Assembly (NCBI GenBank): GCA_025463545.1
Contig: JAODAR010000001.1
Coordinates: forward strand, 62,001 to 126,000
From: Microbacteriaceae bacterium
GTDB lineage: Bacteria > Actinomycetota > Actinomycetes > Actinomycetales > Microbacteriaceae
Reading direction: 5' to 3'
Length of the DNA stretch: 64,000 nt
Part shown: in pieces, positions 1 through 9,906 of the stretch
Layout of the letters: every line of letters starts with the position of its first letter
Position numbering within the stretch: position 1 is the first letter of the stretch
Translations under genes and position numbers: made by a program
The notes under the pieces: generated by a model
Database searches by the model: none
What the model was told of the DNA's origin: nothing
What the model saw: only the letters and a program-made list of their open reading frames with translations

Positions 1-2223
1 GACCCGGTCGACGACGAGGTCTACCTGTACAGCCAGTTCGAGGTACCGGACTCCCGCCGCATGTTCGCCGTGTTCGAGCAGCCCGATCTGAAGGCCACCT
101 TCCGCTTCACGGTGACCGCTCCGAGCGCCTGGGAAGTCGTCTCCAACTCGCCCACTCCCACGCCGACGGATGCCGGCAACGGCGCATCCACCTGGGCGTT
201 CGAACCGACCCACGTGATCTCCAGCTACATCACTGCGCTGGTTGCCGGGCCCTACGCGGTGGTGCGCAGCGAACTGACCTCCAGCGACGGGCGAGTGATC
301 CCGCTCGGAATCTTCAGCCGCAAGAGCCTGTTCGAGTATCTGGATGCGGACTACATCTTCGAGAAGACGCGCCAGGGCTTCGCCTACTTCGAAAAGAAGT
401 TCGACTACCCGTACCCATTCACCAAGTACGACCAGCTCTTTGTGCCGGAATTCAACGCCGGCGCCATGGAGAACGCCGGCGCGGTGACCTTCACCGAGAC
501 TTATGTGTTCCGCTCCAAGGTCACCGACGCGATCAAGGAACGCCGTGTCGTCACCATCCTGCATGAGCTGGCTCACATGTGGTTCGGCGACCTGGTCACC
601 ATGAAGTGGTGGAACGACCTGTGGCTGAACGAGTCGTTCGCCGAGTGGGCGTCGACCATGGCCACCGCCGAAGCCACGGAGTGGCGCGAGGCATGGACCA
701 CCTTCGCCGCAATGGAGAAGAGCTGGGCCTACAAGCAGGACCAGCTGCCGTCGACTCACCCCGTCGTTGCCACCATCAACGACCTCGAAGACGTGCAGGT
801 CAACTTCGACGGCATCACCTATGCCAAGGGCGGATCGGTGCTCAAGCAGCTGGTCGCCTGGGTTGGGATCGACGCGTTCTTCGCCGGGGTCTCCGCCTAC
901 TTCAAGAAGAACGAGTGGGGCAACACCGAGCTCAGCGACCTGCTCGGCGAACTCGAGATCTCCAGCGGCCGTGACCTCTCCGAGTGGTCGAAGCTGTGGC
1001 TGGAAACCGCCGGCGTCAACACGCTCCGCCCCGACATCACCACGGACGCCGCAGGAACCATCACCGGCTTCGCCGTCCTGCAGACCGCGGCAGCCGACTA
1101 CCCCACCATCCGCCCGCACCGCCTCGCGATCGGCTTCTACGACTTCGACACCGAAGCCGGCCAGGTGCACGGGCCGCTCGTGCGCACGCACCGGGTGGAG
1201 CTCGACGTCGACGGGGAGCGAACGGATGTCGCGGAGCTGGTCGGCCGCGTCCGCCCGGCCCTCGTGCTGTTGAACGACGACGACCTGGCCTACGCCAAGG
1301 TCCGGCTCGACTCCGCTTCACGGGCGGTTGCGATCGAGAACCTCGCCGCGATCGAGAGCCCGTTGGCACGCTCCCTGGTCTGGGGCTCGGTCTGGGACTC
1401 GACCCGCGACGCCGAAACCTCGCCGCGCGACTTCGTGCGCCTGGTCCTGAACAACATCGCAACTGAGACCGAATCGACCACACTCCGCACGGTGCTCGGC
1501 CAGCTGGTGCTCACGGCCACCCAGTACGTTGCTCCGGAACACCGCGCCGCCGTCATGACCGAGGTCGGGGACGCACTGCTCGCCCTCGCTCGCGGTGCGG
1601 AAGCAGGCAGCGACGCACAATTCCAGTTCGTCAAGGTACTCGCATCCGTTGCGGCGACCGGAGACCAGCTGGACGCGCTCGCCGGCCTCCTCGACGGATC
1701 CGCGCCGCTGCCGGGGCTCACGGTCGACACTGACCTCGCCTGGGAGCTGCTCACCGGCCTGGTTGCCGGCGGCCGGGCCGGAACCAGCGAAATCGACGAA
1801 GCCCTGGCCAAGGACAACACCGCCACCGGCGCCCAGTCGGCAGCTCAGGCGCGTGCCGCGATCCCCACTCCGGAGGGCAAGCGCGCCGCCTGGTCGTCAC
1901 TGATCGACGTGGACACCGCGCCGAATACAATCGTGCGGATGACCGCTGCGGGGTTCCTGCGGGCGCAGGATACTGCGCTGCTGGCGCCGTTCGTGCCGGA
2001 GTACTTCGCCATGCTGCAGTCGATATGGGACTCCCGCAGTTATGCCATCGCCGAGAAGCTCGTAGTGGGGCTGTACCCGTCACCGCTGGCGAGTCAGGAA
2101 CTGGCTGACGCCACACACGCCTGGCTGGACGCGAACGCTGAGCCCGCAGCGCTTCGCCGTCTTGTCGTCGAAAATGTGGCCGGGGTCGAACGGGCGCTCG
2201 CCGTCCAGGCGCGCGACGCCTAA
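1..2223 (+). CDS. pepN: Aminopeptidase N (M1 family), 5' end missing
   Basis: Zinc-dependent aminopeptidase that removes N-terminal residues from peptides in the cytoplasm. The reading frame is open from base 1, and its first residues (DPVDDEVYLYSQFEVPD) already look like the middle of the M1 N-terminal domain, so the gene starts before the window. The internal ATG at 61 is not the start. The substrate-binding GAMEN motif is at 460-474. The zinc site HELAH is at 562-576, and the third ligand Glu of NES lies 18 residues later at 631-633, the standard M1 spacing. The remainder is the helical ERAP1-like C-terminal domain, ending with TAA. M1 enzymes of actinobacteria have about 850 residues, so roughly 110 are missing upstream. 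The next gene follows after a 228-base gap. Confidence 0.96.
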   Translation, partial: DPVDDEVYLYSQFEVPDSRRMFAVFEQPDLKATFRFTVTAPSAWEVVSNSPTPTPTDAGNGASTWAFEPTHVISSYITALVAGPYAVVRSELTSSDGRVIPLGIFSRKSLFEYLDADYIFEKTRQGFAYFEKKFDYPYPFTKYDQLFVPEFNAGAMENAGAVTFTETYVFRSKVTDAIKERRVVTILHELAHMWFGDLVTMKWWNDLWLNESFAEWASTMATAEATEWREAWTTFAAMEKSWAYKQDQLPSTHPVVATINDLEDVQVNFDGITYAKGGSVLKQLVAWVGIDAFFAGVSAYFKKNEWGNTELSDLLGELEISSGRDLSEWSKLWLETAGVNTLRPDITTDAAGTITGFAVLQTAAADYPTIRPHRLAIGFYDFDTEAGQVHGPLVRTHRVELDVDGERTDVAELVGRVRPALVLLNDDDLAYAKVRLDSASRAVAIENLAAIESPLARSLVWGSVWDSTRDAETSPRDFVRLVLNNIATETESTTLRTVLGQLVLTATQYVAPEHRAAVMTEVGDALLALARGAEAGSDAQFQFVKVLASVAATGDQLDALAGLLDGSAPLPGLTVDTDLAWELLTGLVAGGRAGTSEIDEALAKDNTATGAQSAAQARAAIPTPEGKRAAWSSLIDVDTAPNTIVRMTAAGFLRAQDTALLAPFVPEYFAMLQSIWDSRSYAIAEKLVVGLYPSPLASQELADATHAWLDANAEPAALRRLVVENVAGVERALAVQARDA

Positions 2224-2451
2224 GTAGCCCCGGCGCCCGCCGCATCGCCGGCGCCTCGCTCCTCGCCCCTCCCCTTCGACCTCCCATTCGACCTCCCATT
2301 CGACGGAGAATTCGCTCCTTGAGCCGCGTTTGCACCCGCATGGCCCTTCATTTGCAGAATTCTCCGTCGAATGGGTCGAGCCGAGTGGGTGACCGGTCAG
2401 GCGTGAGGCGGTTCAGGGCGTGCGCAGGCGGTCTCGGTAAACTGGTCCCCT
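2224..2451. repeat. Intergenic region with 19-bp perfect inverted repeat
   Basis: No gene is seen between pepN and mscS. The arms CCCATTCGACGGAGAATTC (2295-2313) and its exact reverse complement (2357-2375) are separated by 43 bases. The left arm is preceded by short direct repeats of ACCTCCCATTCG. The structure could be a REP-like element or a transcription terminator for pepN. There is no clear T-tract after the right arm, so a repeat element is as likely as a terminator. Confidence 0.6.
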
Positions 2452-3465
2452 ATGAATTGGGAAACTTTCTGGGATCTGTCTGAGGGCAGCATCCTGAACC
2501 GCCTTATTACCATCGTCATCATCATCGTCGTGGCGTTCGCGCTGCGCTGGGTGCTGCACTTCGGGATCGACCGGGTCGTGCAGCAGATCGTTTCCGGCGC
2601 CAAGAAGAAGCAGAACGTGCAGGACACGCAGGCCCTGGTCGCGTCGCCGCTGGCCGCCGTGCGACTGGTGCAGCGCACCCGCACCCTCGGCTCGGTGCTC
2701 ACCAACATCGTGAACGTCTTCATCCTGGTCATTGCGGTACTGGCCATCGTCAACACAATCAGTAGCACCGTGCTCGGTTCGTTCGCCCTGCTGACAGCTG
2801 CCATCGGCGCCGGCCTCGGTTTCGGCGCCCAGAACATCGTCAAAGACGTTCTCAACGGCCTGTTCATGGTGATGGAGGACCAGTTGGGCGTCGGTGACGT
2901 CGTCGATGTGGGCCCGGCAACGGGCGTCGTCGAGGCGGTGGGCATCCGGATCACGCAGATCCGCGACGTCAACGGCATCCTCTGGTTCGTAAGGAACGGT
3001 GAGATCCTCCGTGTCGGCAACATGTCGCAGGGCTGGGCCCGCGCCATCATCGACCTCGCCGTGCCGTACGAGGCGGATGTGGACGCCGTGCAGGCCGAGG
3101 TCCTCCGTGTCGCCGTCGACATGGCCGCCAGCCCGAAATGGCGCTCGCGCATTCTGGAGAAGCCCGAGCTGTGGGGGCTGGAGTCCATTTCGGACGACGC
3201 CCTGGTCATCCGTCTTGTTGTGAAGACCCGCACGTCGACCAAGGACGACGTGTCCCGGGAGCTCCGCATCCGTCTGAAGAAGGCCCTCGACGAGATGGGC
3301 ATCACACTGCCGTCGCTCAACACCGTCGTGCTCACCGGCTTCGAGGGGGCAGCCAGCGTCTCCGGAGCCCGGCCGCCGCGCACCAGTCCGCTGCCGCTCG
3401 TCGAGCCAGCCAAGCCCGCCCGAAAGAAGCGCGTCACGCGAGCGGAGGCTCCCCGTGCCAAATGA
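2452..3465 (+). CDS. mscS: Small-conductance mechanosensitive channel (MscS family)
   Basis: Membrane channel that opens under membrane tension and releases solutes on hypo-osmotic shock. The 337 residues show TM1 at about 14-36 (run of I/V from LITIVIIIVV), a second hydrophobic segment at about 80-104, and the pore-lining TM3 with the Gly/Ala-rich run AAIGAGLGFGAQN at about 110-130. The MscS beta domain follows (EDQLGVGDVVDVG). The C-terminal tail is Pro/Lys/Arg-rich (KPARKKRVTRAEAPRAK) and longer than in E. coli MscS. The ATG at 2452 has only a weak ribosome binding site. The stop overlaps the GTG start of the globin gene, suggesting co-transcription and coupled translation. Confidence 0.93.
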   Translation: MNWETFWDLSEGSILNRLITIVIIIVVAFALRWVLHFGIDRVVQQIVSGAKKKQNVQDTQALVASPLAAVRLVQRTRTLGSVLTNIVNVFILVIAVLAIVNTISSTVLGSFALLTAAIGAGLGFGAQNIVKDVLNGLFMVMEDQLGVGDVVDVGPATGVVEAVGIRITQIRDVNGILWFVRNGEILRVGNMSQGWARAIIDLAVPYEADVDAVQAEVLRVAVDMAASPKWRSRILEKPELWGLESISDDALVIRLVVKTRTSTKDDVSRELRIRLKKALDEMGITLPSLNTVVLTGFEGAASVSGARPPRTSPLPLVEPAKPARKKRVTRAEAPRAK

Positions 3466-3904
3466 ACCGACCGCGAACCAGAAGTCGGGAGTGCACCTCC
3501 GCGACGGAGAGCACGGCGAAGCCGTCGTGCCGACCTTCTATGACCAGATCGGCGGGAGGGCATTCTTCGAGAAGCTCATCACCGAGTTCTACCGCGGCAT
3601 CGCGAACGACCCGGTGCTTCGGCCGATGTATCCAGAGGACGACCTGGGGCCCGCGACGGAGCGCTTCACGATGTTCCTCGAGCAGTACTGGGGCGGCCCT
3701 GGCACCTACAGCGAACAACGCGGGCACCCGCGACTGCGGATGCGGCACCAGCCGTTCAAGGTGAACCCGGATGCCCGCGAGCGCTGGCTCGGCCACATGC
3801 GCGACGCCCTCGACACATTCGACCTGCCGCCGCTGCAGCGGGAGACCCTGTGGGACTACCTCGACCGGGCGGCGCAGGCCATGGTCAACACGTTCGAGGA
3901 GTAA
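3455..3904 (+). CDS. glbO: Group II truncated haemoglobin (trHbO)
   Basis: Small haem protein of the trHbO class, linked in mycobacteria to O2 binding and to NO or peroxide handling. The 149 residues contain the full truncated-globin fold: YDQIGGRAFFEKLI at the A/B helices, the RFTMFLEQYWGGP region, and RLRMRHQPF with the proximal His, followed by WLGHMRDAL. About 24 N-terminal residues precede the globin core. The GTG at 3455 is chosen because GGAGG lies about 9 bases upstream inside mscS. The 11-base overlap with mscS implies one transcript. The actinobacterial-type sequence is strong support. Confidence 0.94.
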   Translation: MPNEPTANQKSGVHLRDGEHGEAVVPTFYDQIGGRAFFEKLITEFYRGIANDPVLRPMYPEDDLGPATERFTMFLEQYWGGPGTYSEQRGHPRLRMRHQPFKVNPDARERWLGHMRDALDTFDLPPLQRETLWDYLDRAAQAMVNTFEE

Positions 3905-3935
3905 GGGCGCGGCGGCCCACAAGCCGGACGGACCT

Positions 3936-6371
3936 CTACCCGGCGAGCGCTTGCGCCAGATAGGGAGCCGTCACGCTTTCGGTTACCGCCAGCAGGTCGT
4001 CGGGTGTTCCGCTGGCAACAACGCGACCTCCCTTGTCGCCGCCCGCTGGTCCCAGTTCGATGATCCAATCGGACGCCGCGACGACATCCATGTTGTGCTC
4101 AACCGCGATCACCGTGTTGCCCGTCTCAGTGAGGGTCTCGAAGACGTCGATGAGGGCGCGCACGTTGGCTGGGTGCAGGCCCCCGGTGGGCTCGTCGAGG
4201 ACGAAGATCGTGCCCGCCCGGCCGGGCCGCTGCAGCTCCGTGGCGAGCTTGATCCGTTGCGCTTCACCGCCCGACAGCTCGGTGGCCGGTTGCCCGAGGG
4301 TGAGGTAACCGAGCCCCACGTCGGTCAGCACAGTGAGCGCCCGGCTGACAGCAGGGACATCCTCGAAGAACTCCCTGGCGTCCGTGACGGTCATTGCGAG
4401 CACCTCGGCGATGTTGAGGGCGCCGTAGTGCACCTCGAGGGTCTCGGGGTTGTATCGGGCGCCGTGACATGTCGGGCAGGGCGAGTAGTCGTCGGGCATG
4501 AAAATCAGTTCGATGCTGATGAATCCCTCGCCGCGGCAGGTCGGGCACCGGCCGCCTTCGACGTTGAACGAGAAGCGGCTGGCCGTGTAGTGACGGGCCT
4601 TCGCATCCGGAGTGGCCGCGAAGAGCTGGCGCACGGTGTCGAAGAGTCCGGTGTAGGTCGCGAGGTTCGAACGTGGTGAACGCCCGATCGGCTTCTGGTC
4701 GATCGAGATGATCCGCTGCCGGGACGGCCCGGTTTCGTTTTCAGCCTCGACCCGGTCGATGATCTCGGCGAGGAGCGATGACTTACCCGAACCGGAGACG
4801 CCGGTGATCGTGGTCATCACGCCGATCGGTACCTTCACCGACACGTCCTGGAGGTTGTTCCGCGTGAGATGGGTGAACGCTCGCCACTCCTGTGGCTGGC
4901 GAAGCACATGCCGGGGCGGGGGCCCGTCGGGGAACATGAACTCCGCGGTCAGCGACTCGCGCGCGGACTCCAGACCCTCCGGCGGCCCGCTGAAGATCAC
5001 GCGTCCTCCCTCGCTCCCAGCGCGTGGACCGACGTCGACGATCCAGTCCGCACGTCGGGCGATCCGGAGGTCGTGCTCGACCACGAACAGGGAGTTGCCT
5101 GCGGCGATGAGCGCGCGCAGGGCCGCGTACAGCGCTTCGGCATCCGCCGGATGCAACCCGGAGGACGGTTCGTCCAATACGTAGAGCACGCCGAACAGAC
5201 CAGACCTCAACTGGCTGGCGAGTCGAATCCGTTGCAGCTCACCCGGGGAGAGGTCGACGCTGGAGCGGTCCATCGACAGGTAACCGAGTCCGAGGCGGAT
5301 GATGGCCTCGACGCGGGCGCCGAGATCCTTGACCAGTGCCCGGGCAGCGGATGCCGCGGGCGCCCCGTGCGCGTCACTCCCCCGCGCCTGCGCGTCAAGG
5401 CCCTCCTGGAGAACCTCGTGCAGTCTGGACAGCGGAAGTGCGACCAGTTCCGCGATGTCGTACCCGCCGAAGGTGACGGCGAGGGACTCCTGTCGCAGTC
5501 GTTTGCCCCGGCAGGTCGGGCACAGGCCCACGATGAGGTAAGGCTCGAGCCGATTGCGCTGCGACTCGGCTTCGGTCTTGGCGTAGGTGCGCATCAGGTA
5601 CTTCTCTGCCGACTGCCAGGAGCCGTTGTAGGGGCGCTTGTTCCCACCCTCGCGGGCGTGAACGACGACTGTGGGCTCGTCGTCGCCGAAGAGAATCTCA
5701 TCCCGGACGCTGTGCGGCAGGTCTTTCCACGGCGAGTGGATGTCATAGCCCAGCTCGTCGGCGATGCGACGGTAGTTGACACCCTGCCAGCCCCGGTTGG
5801 CCCACACGGCGATTGCACCGTCATCGATCGACAGCGAGGGGTCGGGCACGAGAAGCTCTTCTGTCGTCGACCTCGCGACCCCCAGACCGTGACAGGTGGG
5901 GCAGCCACCGGCAGGCGTGTTCGGTGAGAATGCCGCTGCCGGCAGATGTTCGGCACCCTCCGGGTACGAGCCGGCCCGGCTGAACAGCAGACGCAGCACG
6001 TCGGAGAGCGAGCTGATCGTGCCGAGCGAGGAACGAGAGCTCAGGCCGCCCCTGGCTTGCTTGAGGGCCACGGCTGGCGGAAGGCCGTCGATCGAGTCGA
6101 TGTCGGGCGCCCCAGCCTGGTCGATCAGGCGGCGGGCATACGGGGCGACGGACTCGAAGTAGCGTCGCTGAGCCTCCGCGAAGACCGTGCCGAAGGCGAG
6201 CGAGGACTTACCCGAGCCGGAAACGCCGGTGAAGACCACGAACGCGTCGCGCGGGACGTCGACGTCAACGTTTCGCAAGTTGTGCTCACGAGCCCCCCGA
6301 ACCCGGACCCAGCCGGACGACCCCGAGGGAAGCTGAGACCTCGCGGTCAACGTTTCGCCTGGCCTTGACAT
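3936..6371 (-). CDS. UvrA-like ABC ATPase (short, UvrA2 type)
   Basis: Paralogue of the excinuclease damage-recognition ATPase UvrA. There are two ABC modules, each with Walker [10 protein letters not shown]. The signatures are [15 protein letters not shown] in the first module and [15 protein letters not shown] in the second, with Walker [12 protein letters not shown] and [11 protein letters not shown]. Zinc-knuckle type CPTCHG and CPTCRG pairs occur, including the module CPTCRGEGF...CPTCHG before the second ABC half. The length is 811 residues against about 950 for canonical UvrA. That difference is close to the size of the UvrB-binding insertion, which is absent in class II UvrA proteins. 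Known UvrA2 proteins are tied to drug tolerance or accessory repair. It probably does not replace housekeeping UvrA, which is not in this window. It is convergent with the globin gene. Confidence 0.9.
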   Translation of the reverse strand: MSRPGETLTARSQLPSGSSGWVRVRGAREHNLRNVDVDVPRDAFVVFTGVSGSGKSSLAFGTVFAEAQRRYFESVAPYARRLIDQAGAPDIDSIDGLPPAVALKQARGGLSSRSSLGTISSLSDVLRLLFSRAGSYPEGAEHLPAAAFSPNTPAGGCPTCHGLGVARSTTEELLVPDPSLSIDDGAIAVWANRGWQGVNYRRIADELGYDIHSPWKDLPHSVRDEILFGDDEPTVVVHAREGGNKRPYNGSWQSAEKYLMRTYAKTEAESQRNRLEPYLIVGLCPTCRGKRLRQESLAVTFGGYDIAELVALPLSRLHEVLQEGLDAQARGSDAHGAPAASAARALVKDLGARVEAIIRLGLGYLSMDRSSVDLSPGELQRIRLASQLRSGLFGVLYVLDEPSSGLHPADAEALYAALRALIAAGNSLFVVEHDLRIARRADWIVDVGPRAGSEGGRVIFSGPPEGLESARESLTAEFMFPDGPPPRHVLRQPQEWRAFTHLTRNNLQDVSVKVPIGVMTTITGVSGSGKSSLLAEIIDRVEAENETGPSRQRIISIDQKPIGRSPRSNLATYTGLFDTVRQLFAATPDAKARHYTASRFSFNVEGGRCPTCRGEGFISIELIFMPDDYSPCPTCHGARYNPETLEVHYGALNIAEVLAMTVTDAREFFEDVPAVSRALTVLTDVGLGYLTLGQPATELSGGEAQRIKLATELQRPGRAGTIFVLDEPTGGLHPANVRALIDVFETLTETGNTVIAVEHNMDVVAASDWIIELGPAGGDKGGRVVASGTPDDLLAVTESVTAPYLAQALAG

Positions 6372-6477
6372 CCGTCAACGCTAGCAAAGTGGGAAACACC
6401 ACACCGAATAGGCTCGGGGTCGCGGTGGGCTCGACCACCGCGACGCGCTCGGCTGCCGGGCTGACAGAGGAGTCACG

Positions 6478-8139
6478 ATGCACCTTTCCCCCACTGAAGC
6501 CGACGTCATCGTAGTCGGAGCCGGTCTTGCCGGACTCGTCGCGACAGCGGAACTGGTGGACGCCGGTAAGCGGGTGCTGCTGGTGGAGCAGGAGCCGGCC
6601 GCCTCCCTCGGCGGGCAGGCGTGGTGGTCGTTCGGCGGACTGTTCCTGGTCGACTCCCCCGAACAGCGCCGGATGGGCGTGCACGACTCGCTCGAACTGG
6701 CACGGCAGGACTGGTTCGGCAGTGCCGGCTTCGACCGTGACGAAGACCACTGGCCACGCGCCTGGGCGGAGGCGTACCTTGCTTTCGCCGCCGGTGAGAA
6801 ACGCGCCTGGCTGCATGAGCAGGGCATGCGATTCTTCCCGGTGGTCGGCTGGGCAGAGCGCGGCGGCTACACCGCGCTCGAGCACGGTAACTCGGTCCCG
6901 CGCTTCCACATCGCCTGGGGCACCGGCCCGGCGGTGCTGGCCCCGTTCATCGCCCGGGTGCGGGACGGCGTCACCGCCGGCCTCGTCACGATGCGGCACC
7001 GGCACCGGGTCGATCAGCTCGTGCTTGACGACGTCACCGTCGTCGGCGTGCGCGGCGCAATACTGGCGCACAGCAACGCTCGACGCGGCCAAGCGAGCAG
7101 CCGCGACACCGTCGGCGAATTCGACCTCCGCGCCTCGGCGGTCATCATCACCAGTGGGGGCATCGGTGGCAACCACGACCTGGTGCGCTCCCAGTGGCCA
7201 GAGCGCCTGGGGCCGGCACCACGGCGCCTGCTCTCCGGGGTGCCCGCCCACGTCGACGGACGGATGCTCGGCGTCGCGGAAAACGCCGGTGCCCACCTCA
7301 TCAACGGCGACCGGATGTGGCACTACACCGAAGGAATCACCAACTGGGACCCGGTCTGGTCGGCCCACGGCATCCGCATTCTTCCCGGTCCGTCGTCGCT
7401 CTGGCTCGACGCCACGGGCAAACGGCTGCCGGCCCCATTGTTCCCCGGATTCGACACCCTGGGCACGCTCGAACACATCCTGAAGACCGGCTACGACCAC
7501 AGCTGGTTCGTCCTGACGCAGAAGATCATCGAGAAGGAGTTCGCGCTCTCCGGCAGCGAGCAGAACCCCGACCTGACCGGGAAAGACCTGAAACTGTTGG
7601 CGCAGCGCGTTGGCCCTGGGGCGCCGGGCCCGGTCGAGGCGTTCAAGGCGAAGGGTGCGGACTTCGTTGTCGCCGACACCCTGCACGAGCTGATGGGCGG
7701 CATGCAGAAGCTCTCACCCGAGGTTGAGCTCGATTTCGGGCAGATCGAACGGGAAATCATCGGACGGGACCGGCAACTCGACCACGACTTCAGCAAGGAC
7801 GCACAGGTGAACGCCATCCGGCAGGCACGCCACTACCGCGGGGACAAGATGATTCGGGTGGCCTCGCCGCACAAGCTGCTCGACCGGAAGGCCGGGCCGC
7901 TGATCGCGGTCAAACTCCACATCCTCACCCGGAAGTCACTCGGGGGGATAGAGACGGATCTGGCGGCACGGGCGCTCGGGGTCGACGGGCAGCCGATCCC
8001 CGGCCTGTACGCGGCGGGTGAGGCCAGTGGATTCGGAGGCGGCGGCATGCACGGGTACCGGTCGCTTGAGGGCACATTCCTCGGCGGATGCCTGTTCTCG
8101 GGGCGCACGGCGGGCCGGGCGGTCGCCGCAGCGCTGTAG
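6478..8139 (+). CDS. FAD-binding dehydrogenase, KstD/fumarate-reductase-like
   Basis: Flavoprotein oxidoreductase of the FAD-binding domain 2 family. The N-terminus has the dinucleotide-binding motif VIVVGAGLAGL (residues about 9-19) ending in the ribose-binding acidic residue of LLVEQE. The C-terminus has GLYAAGEASGFGGGGMHG, the second FAD-contact motif shared with 3-ketosteroid-delta1-dehydrogenase and fumarate reductase flavoproteins. The 553 residues match the length of the actinobacterial group usually annotated FAD-binding dehydrogenase. I see no heme or Fe-S motifs and no clear secretion signal, so it is probably cytoplasmic. ATG 6478 has GAGG about 7 bases upstream. The substrate cannot be read from the sequence, and no steroid catabolism genes are nearby. 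Confidence 0.88.
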   Translation: MHLSPTEADVIVVGAGLAGLVATAELVDAGKRVLLVEQEPAASLGGQAWWSFGGLFLVDSPEQRRMGVHDSLELARQDWFGSAGFDRDEDHWPRAWAEAYLAFAAGEKRAWLHEQGMRFFPVVGWAERGGYTALEHGNSVPRFHIAWGTGPAVLAPFIARVRDGVTAGLVTMRHRHRVDQLVLDDVTVVGVRGAILAHSNARRGQASSRDTVGEFDLRASAVIITSGGIGGNHDLVRSQWPERLGPAPRRLLSGVPAHVDGRMLGVAENAGAHLINGDRMWHYTEGITNWDPVWSAHGIRILPGPSSLWLDATGKRLPAPLFPGFDTLGTLEHILKTGYDHSWFVLTQKIIEKEFALSGSEQNPDLTGKDLKLLAQRVGPGAPGPVEAFKAKGADFVVADTLHELMGGMQKLSPEVELDFGQIEREIIGRDRQLDHDFSKDAQVNAIRQARHYRGDKMIRVASPHKLLDRKAGPLIAVKLHILTRKSLGGIETDLAARALGVDGQPIPGLYAAGEASGFGGGGMHGYRSLEGTFLGGCLFSGRTAGRAVAAAL

Positions 8140-8169
8140 CGATGTGTTGCGGTGAAGCGCCGGCGGAGC

Positions 8170-8847
8170 TCAGGCTCGGAGCGTCCAGGGCTTCCGGCGC
8201 ACCAGCACGTGCCCACGACTTGTGCTGAGCCGGGTCCACGGCCCGGTTTCATACAGCGCCACCGGTTCGTCCGCCGAGAGGAACCCAAGGCTGAACGCGG
8301 CGAAACCCGCGCCGGCCGGCACAAAGTCCAGCCCGTCGACCGGTCTCCCCCAGACCTCCGAGCGCACCCGCTGCACGATCTGCTCGCCGGTTCCAGCAGG
8401 TATGACAGACGCGACCTCCTCGATACCGGCGCGGGCCGCGATTTCGAGGAGTGCGGCATCCGTTTCACCGTGCGACGCCCAGCCGCCCCGAGGCGGTGAG
8501 ATGCCGGCCCAGGTGACGGTGCTCACCTGCAGTGGCACGGTCACAGCCACCGGGGACTCGACCGGCTGGGGCACCGTTTGCAACCGCGCGATGCGGTCGA
8601 GCAGCGAGCGCAGCGGCACCACCGCGTCCAGCTCAACCGGCTCACTCAGCGCGAACGTGCGCAGGGCCAATACGGTCGGACTGGGGTCGAGGAGTCCCCG
8701 TGGGTACAGGATCGCCGTGTACACCGCCAGCACCCCGGCGGCCGAGATCAGGCGCACGGAACCATCCTCCACCCTGCTGGCGCGCGACAAGTAGACCTGG
8801 AGGTCACCGAGGGAAAGGGAGTCTGTGAGAGAAAATGACTGGCTCAT
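8170..8847 (-). CDS. Conserved hypothetical protein, 225 aa
   Basis: I do not recognise a named domain. The protein begins MSQSFSLTDSLSLGDLQVYL, continues with alternating hydrophobic beta-type segments (SVRLISAAGVLAVYTAIL), and ends TSRGHVLVRRKPWTLRA. There is no signal peptide and no membrane segment. Coding potential is good: high third-position GC, and the neighbouring genes leave this span free. It is convergent with the flavoprotein gene (30-base gap) and divergent from tesB, with a 69-base intergenic region that must hold both promoters. Function is unknown. Confidence 0.75.
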   Translation of the reverse strand: MSQSFSLTDSLSLGDLQVYLSRASRVEDGSVRLISAAGVLAVYTAILYPRGLLDPSPTVLALRTFALSEPVELDAVVPLRSLLDRIARLQTVPQPVESPVAVTVPLQVSTVTWAGISPPRGGWASHGETDAALLEIAARAGIEEVASVIPAGTGEQIVQRVRSEVWGRPVDGLDFVPAGAGFAAFSLGFLSADEPVALYETGPWTRLSTSRGHVLVRRKPWTLRA

Positions 8848-8916
8848 CTGCTGTCTAAACTACCAAGGTACGCAGAGGTAGATGCCGGGCCCGCTCCGGT
8901 CGCATGAGGAGGCCCC

Positions 8917-9792
8917 ATGGATACGCCGCTGGAAGGGCTGATAGCAGCCCTCGACCTGACCGACACCGGGGCACGGACGAGCGAGGACATCTTCACCGGG
9001 CCCTCGCAGTGGATGCCACTGGGCCGGGTATTCGGCGGCCAGGTCCTGGCCCAGTCGCTGGTGGCGGCGATGCGCACCGTGCCGGACGAACGCACAGTGC
9101 ACTCCATGCACGGCTACTTCCTGCGCCCGGGCGACGTCGAGCAGCCGATCACGTTCTCGGTCGACCGCATCCACGACGGCCGCTCCTTTTCCACCCGTCG
9201 CTCGCAGGCCTACCAGAACGGCCTGCCCATCCTGTCGATGATCGCGTCGTTCCAGGACCAGGACGGAGGAGTGGAGCACCAGATCGAGATGCCCAGTGAT
9301 ATTCCGGATCCTGAATCCCTCCCCACCACGGCGGAACTGCTGGGCCACATCGACCACTCGGTCGCCCGGCACTGGGCGAATGAGCGCCCGTTCGACATGC
9401 GCCACCTTCCGTCCCCGATTTTCATCACGGTCGACGGCGAGCGCACGTCGAAGCAGGCGGTGTGGATGAAGACCATCGGCACGCTCCCCGACGACCCCAA
9501 CCTCCACCGGGCCGCGCTCGCCTACGCCAGCGACTACTCGATCATGGAACCGGTGCTGCGCCGGCACGGTGTGCCGTGGGCTATGCCCGGCCTCAAGGTT
9601 GCCAGCCTCGACCACGCCATGTGGTGGCATCGCTTCGGCCGGGTCGACGAATGGTTGCTCTACGTGCAGGATTCTCCGTCAGCCCAGGGAGGTCGTGGCC
9701 TCTCCACCGGGAGCATCTTCAACCGGGCCGGGGAACTGCTCGCCACTGTGGCGCAGGAGGGGATGGTCCGAGTGCCGCCGGGTACGGTTTAG
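8917..9792 (+). CDS. tesB: Acyl-CoA thioesterase II
   Basis: Hydrolyses acyl-CoA to free fatty acid and CoA. The double-hotdog TesB fold is visible. The first half carries GRVFGGQVLAQSLVAA and the characteristic VHSMHGYFLRPGD. The second half has ASLDHAMWWHRFGRVDEWLLY, ending in the typical RGLSTGSIFNRAGELLATVAQEGMVR. The length of 291 residues is standard for the family. ATG 8917 is preceded by GAGGAGG. The gene is followed by a 15-bp tandem repeat. Confidence 0.94.
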   Translation: MDTPLEGLIAALDLTDTGARTSEDIFTGPSQWMPLGRVFGGQVLAQSLVAAMRTVPDERTVHSMHGYFLRPGDVEQPITFSVDRIHDGRSFSTRRSQAYQNGLPILSMIASFQDQDGGVEHQIEMPSDIPDPESLPTTAELLGHIDHSVARHWANERPFDMRHLPSPIFITVDGERTSKQAVWMKTIGTLPDDPNLHRAALAYASDYSIMEPVLRRHGVPWAMPGLKVASLDHAMWWHRFGRVDEWLLYVQDSPSAQGGRGLSTGSIFNRAGELLATVAQEGMVRVPPGTV

Positions 9793-9816
9793 CGGGTTCG
9801 CCTGGCGTGCTCGGTG

Positions 9817-9906
9817 TTGGTTCAGCCGGTGTTCGTTCAGTCGCTGTCGGTTCAGTCGCTGTCGGTTCAGTCGATGCTGGTTCAGTCGATGCTGGTTCAG
9901 TCGATG
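9817..9906. repeat. 15-bp minisatellite, six units, running into the anti-sigma gene
   Basis: Six consecutive 15-base units (9817-9831, 9832-9846, 9847-9861, 9862-9876, 9877-9891, 9892-9906). The last two are identical (CTGGTTCAGTCGATG) and the outer ones increasingly diverged. The rightmost unit contains the stop codon and last two codons (Ile-Asp) of the anti-sigma gene read on the minus strand. The period is five codons, so every unit repeats an in-frame TGA on that strand. The array appears to have arisen by tandem duplication of the gene's 3' end. Confidence 0.9.

Noticed and set aside
6478..8139. Assignment as 3-ketosteroid-delta1-dehydrogenase kstD
   Set aside because: The fold is shared, but no steroid genes are near and the substrate site cannot be judged, so only the family is given.
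9817..9906. Repeats considered as CRISPR or a transcription factor site array
   Set aside because: Units are adjacent with no spacers and derive from the neighbouring gene's 3' end; no cas genes are present.
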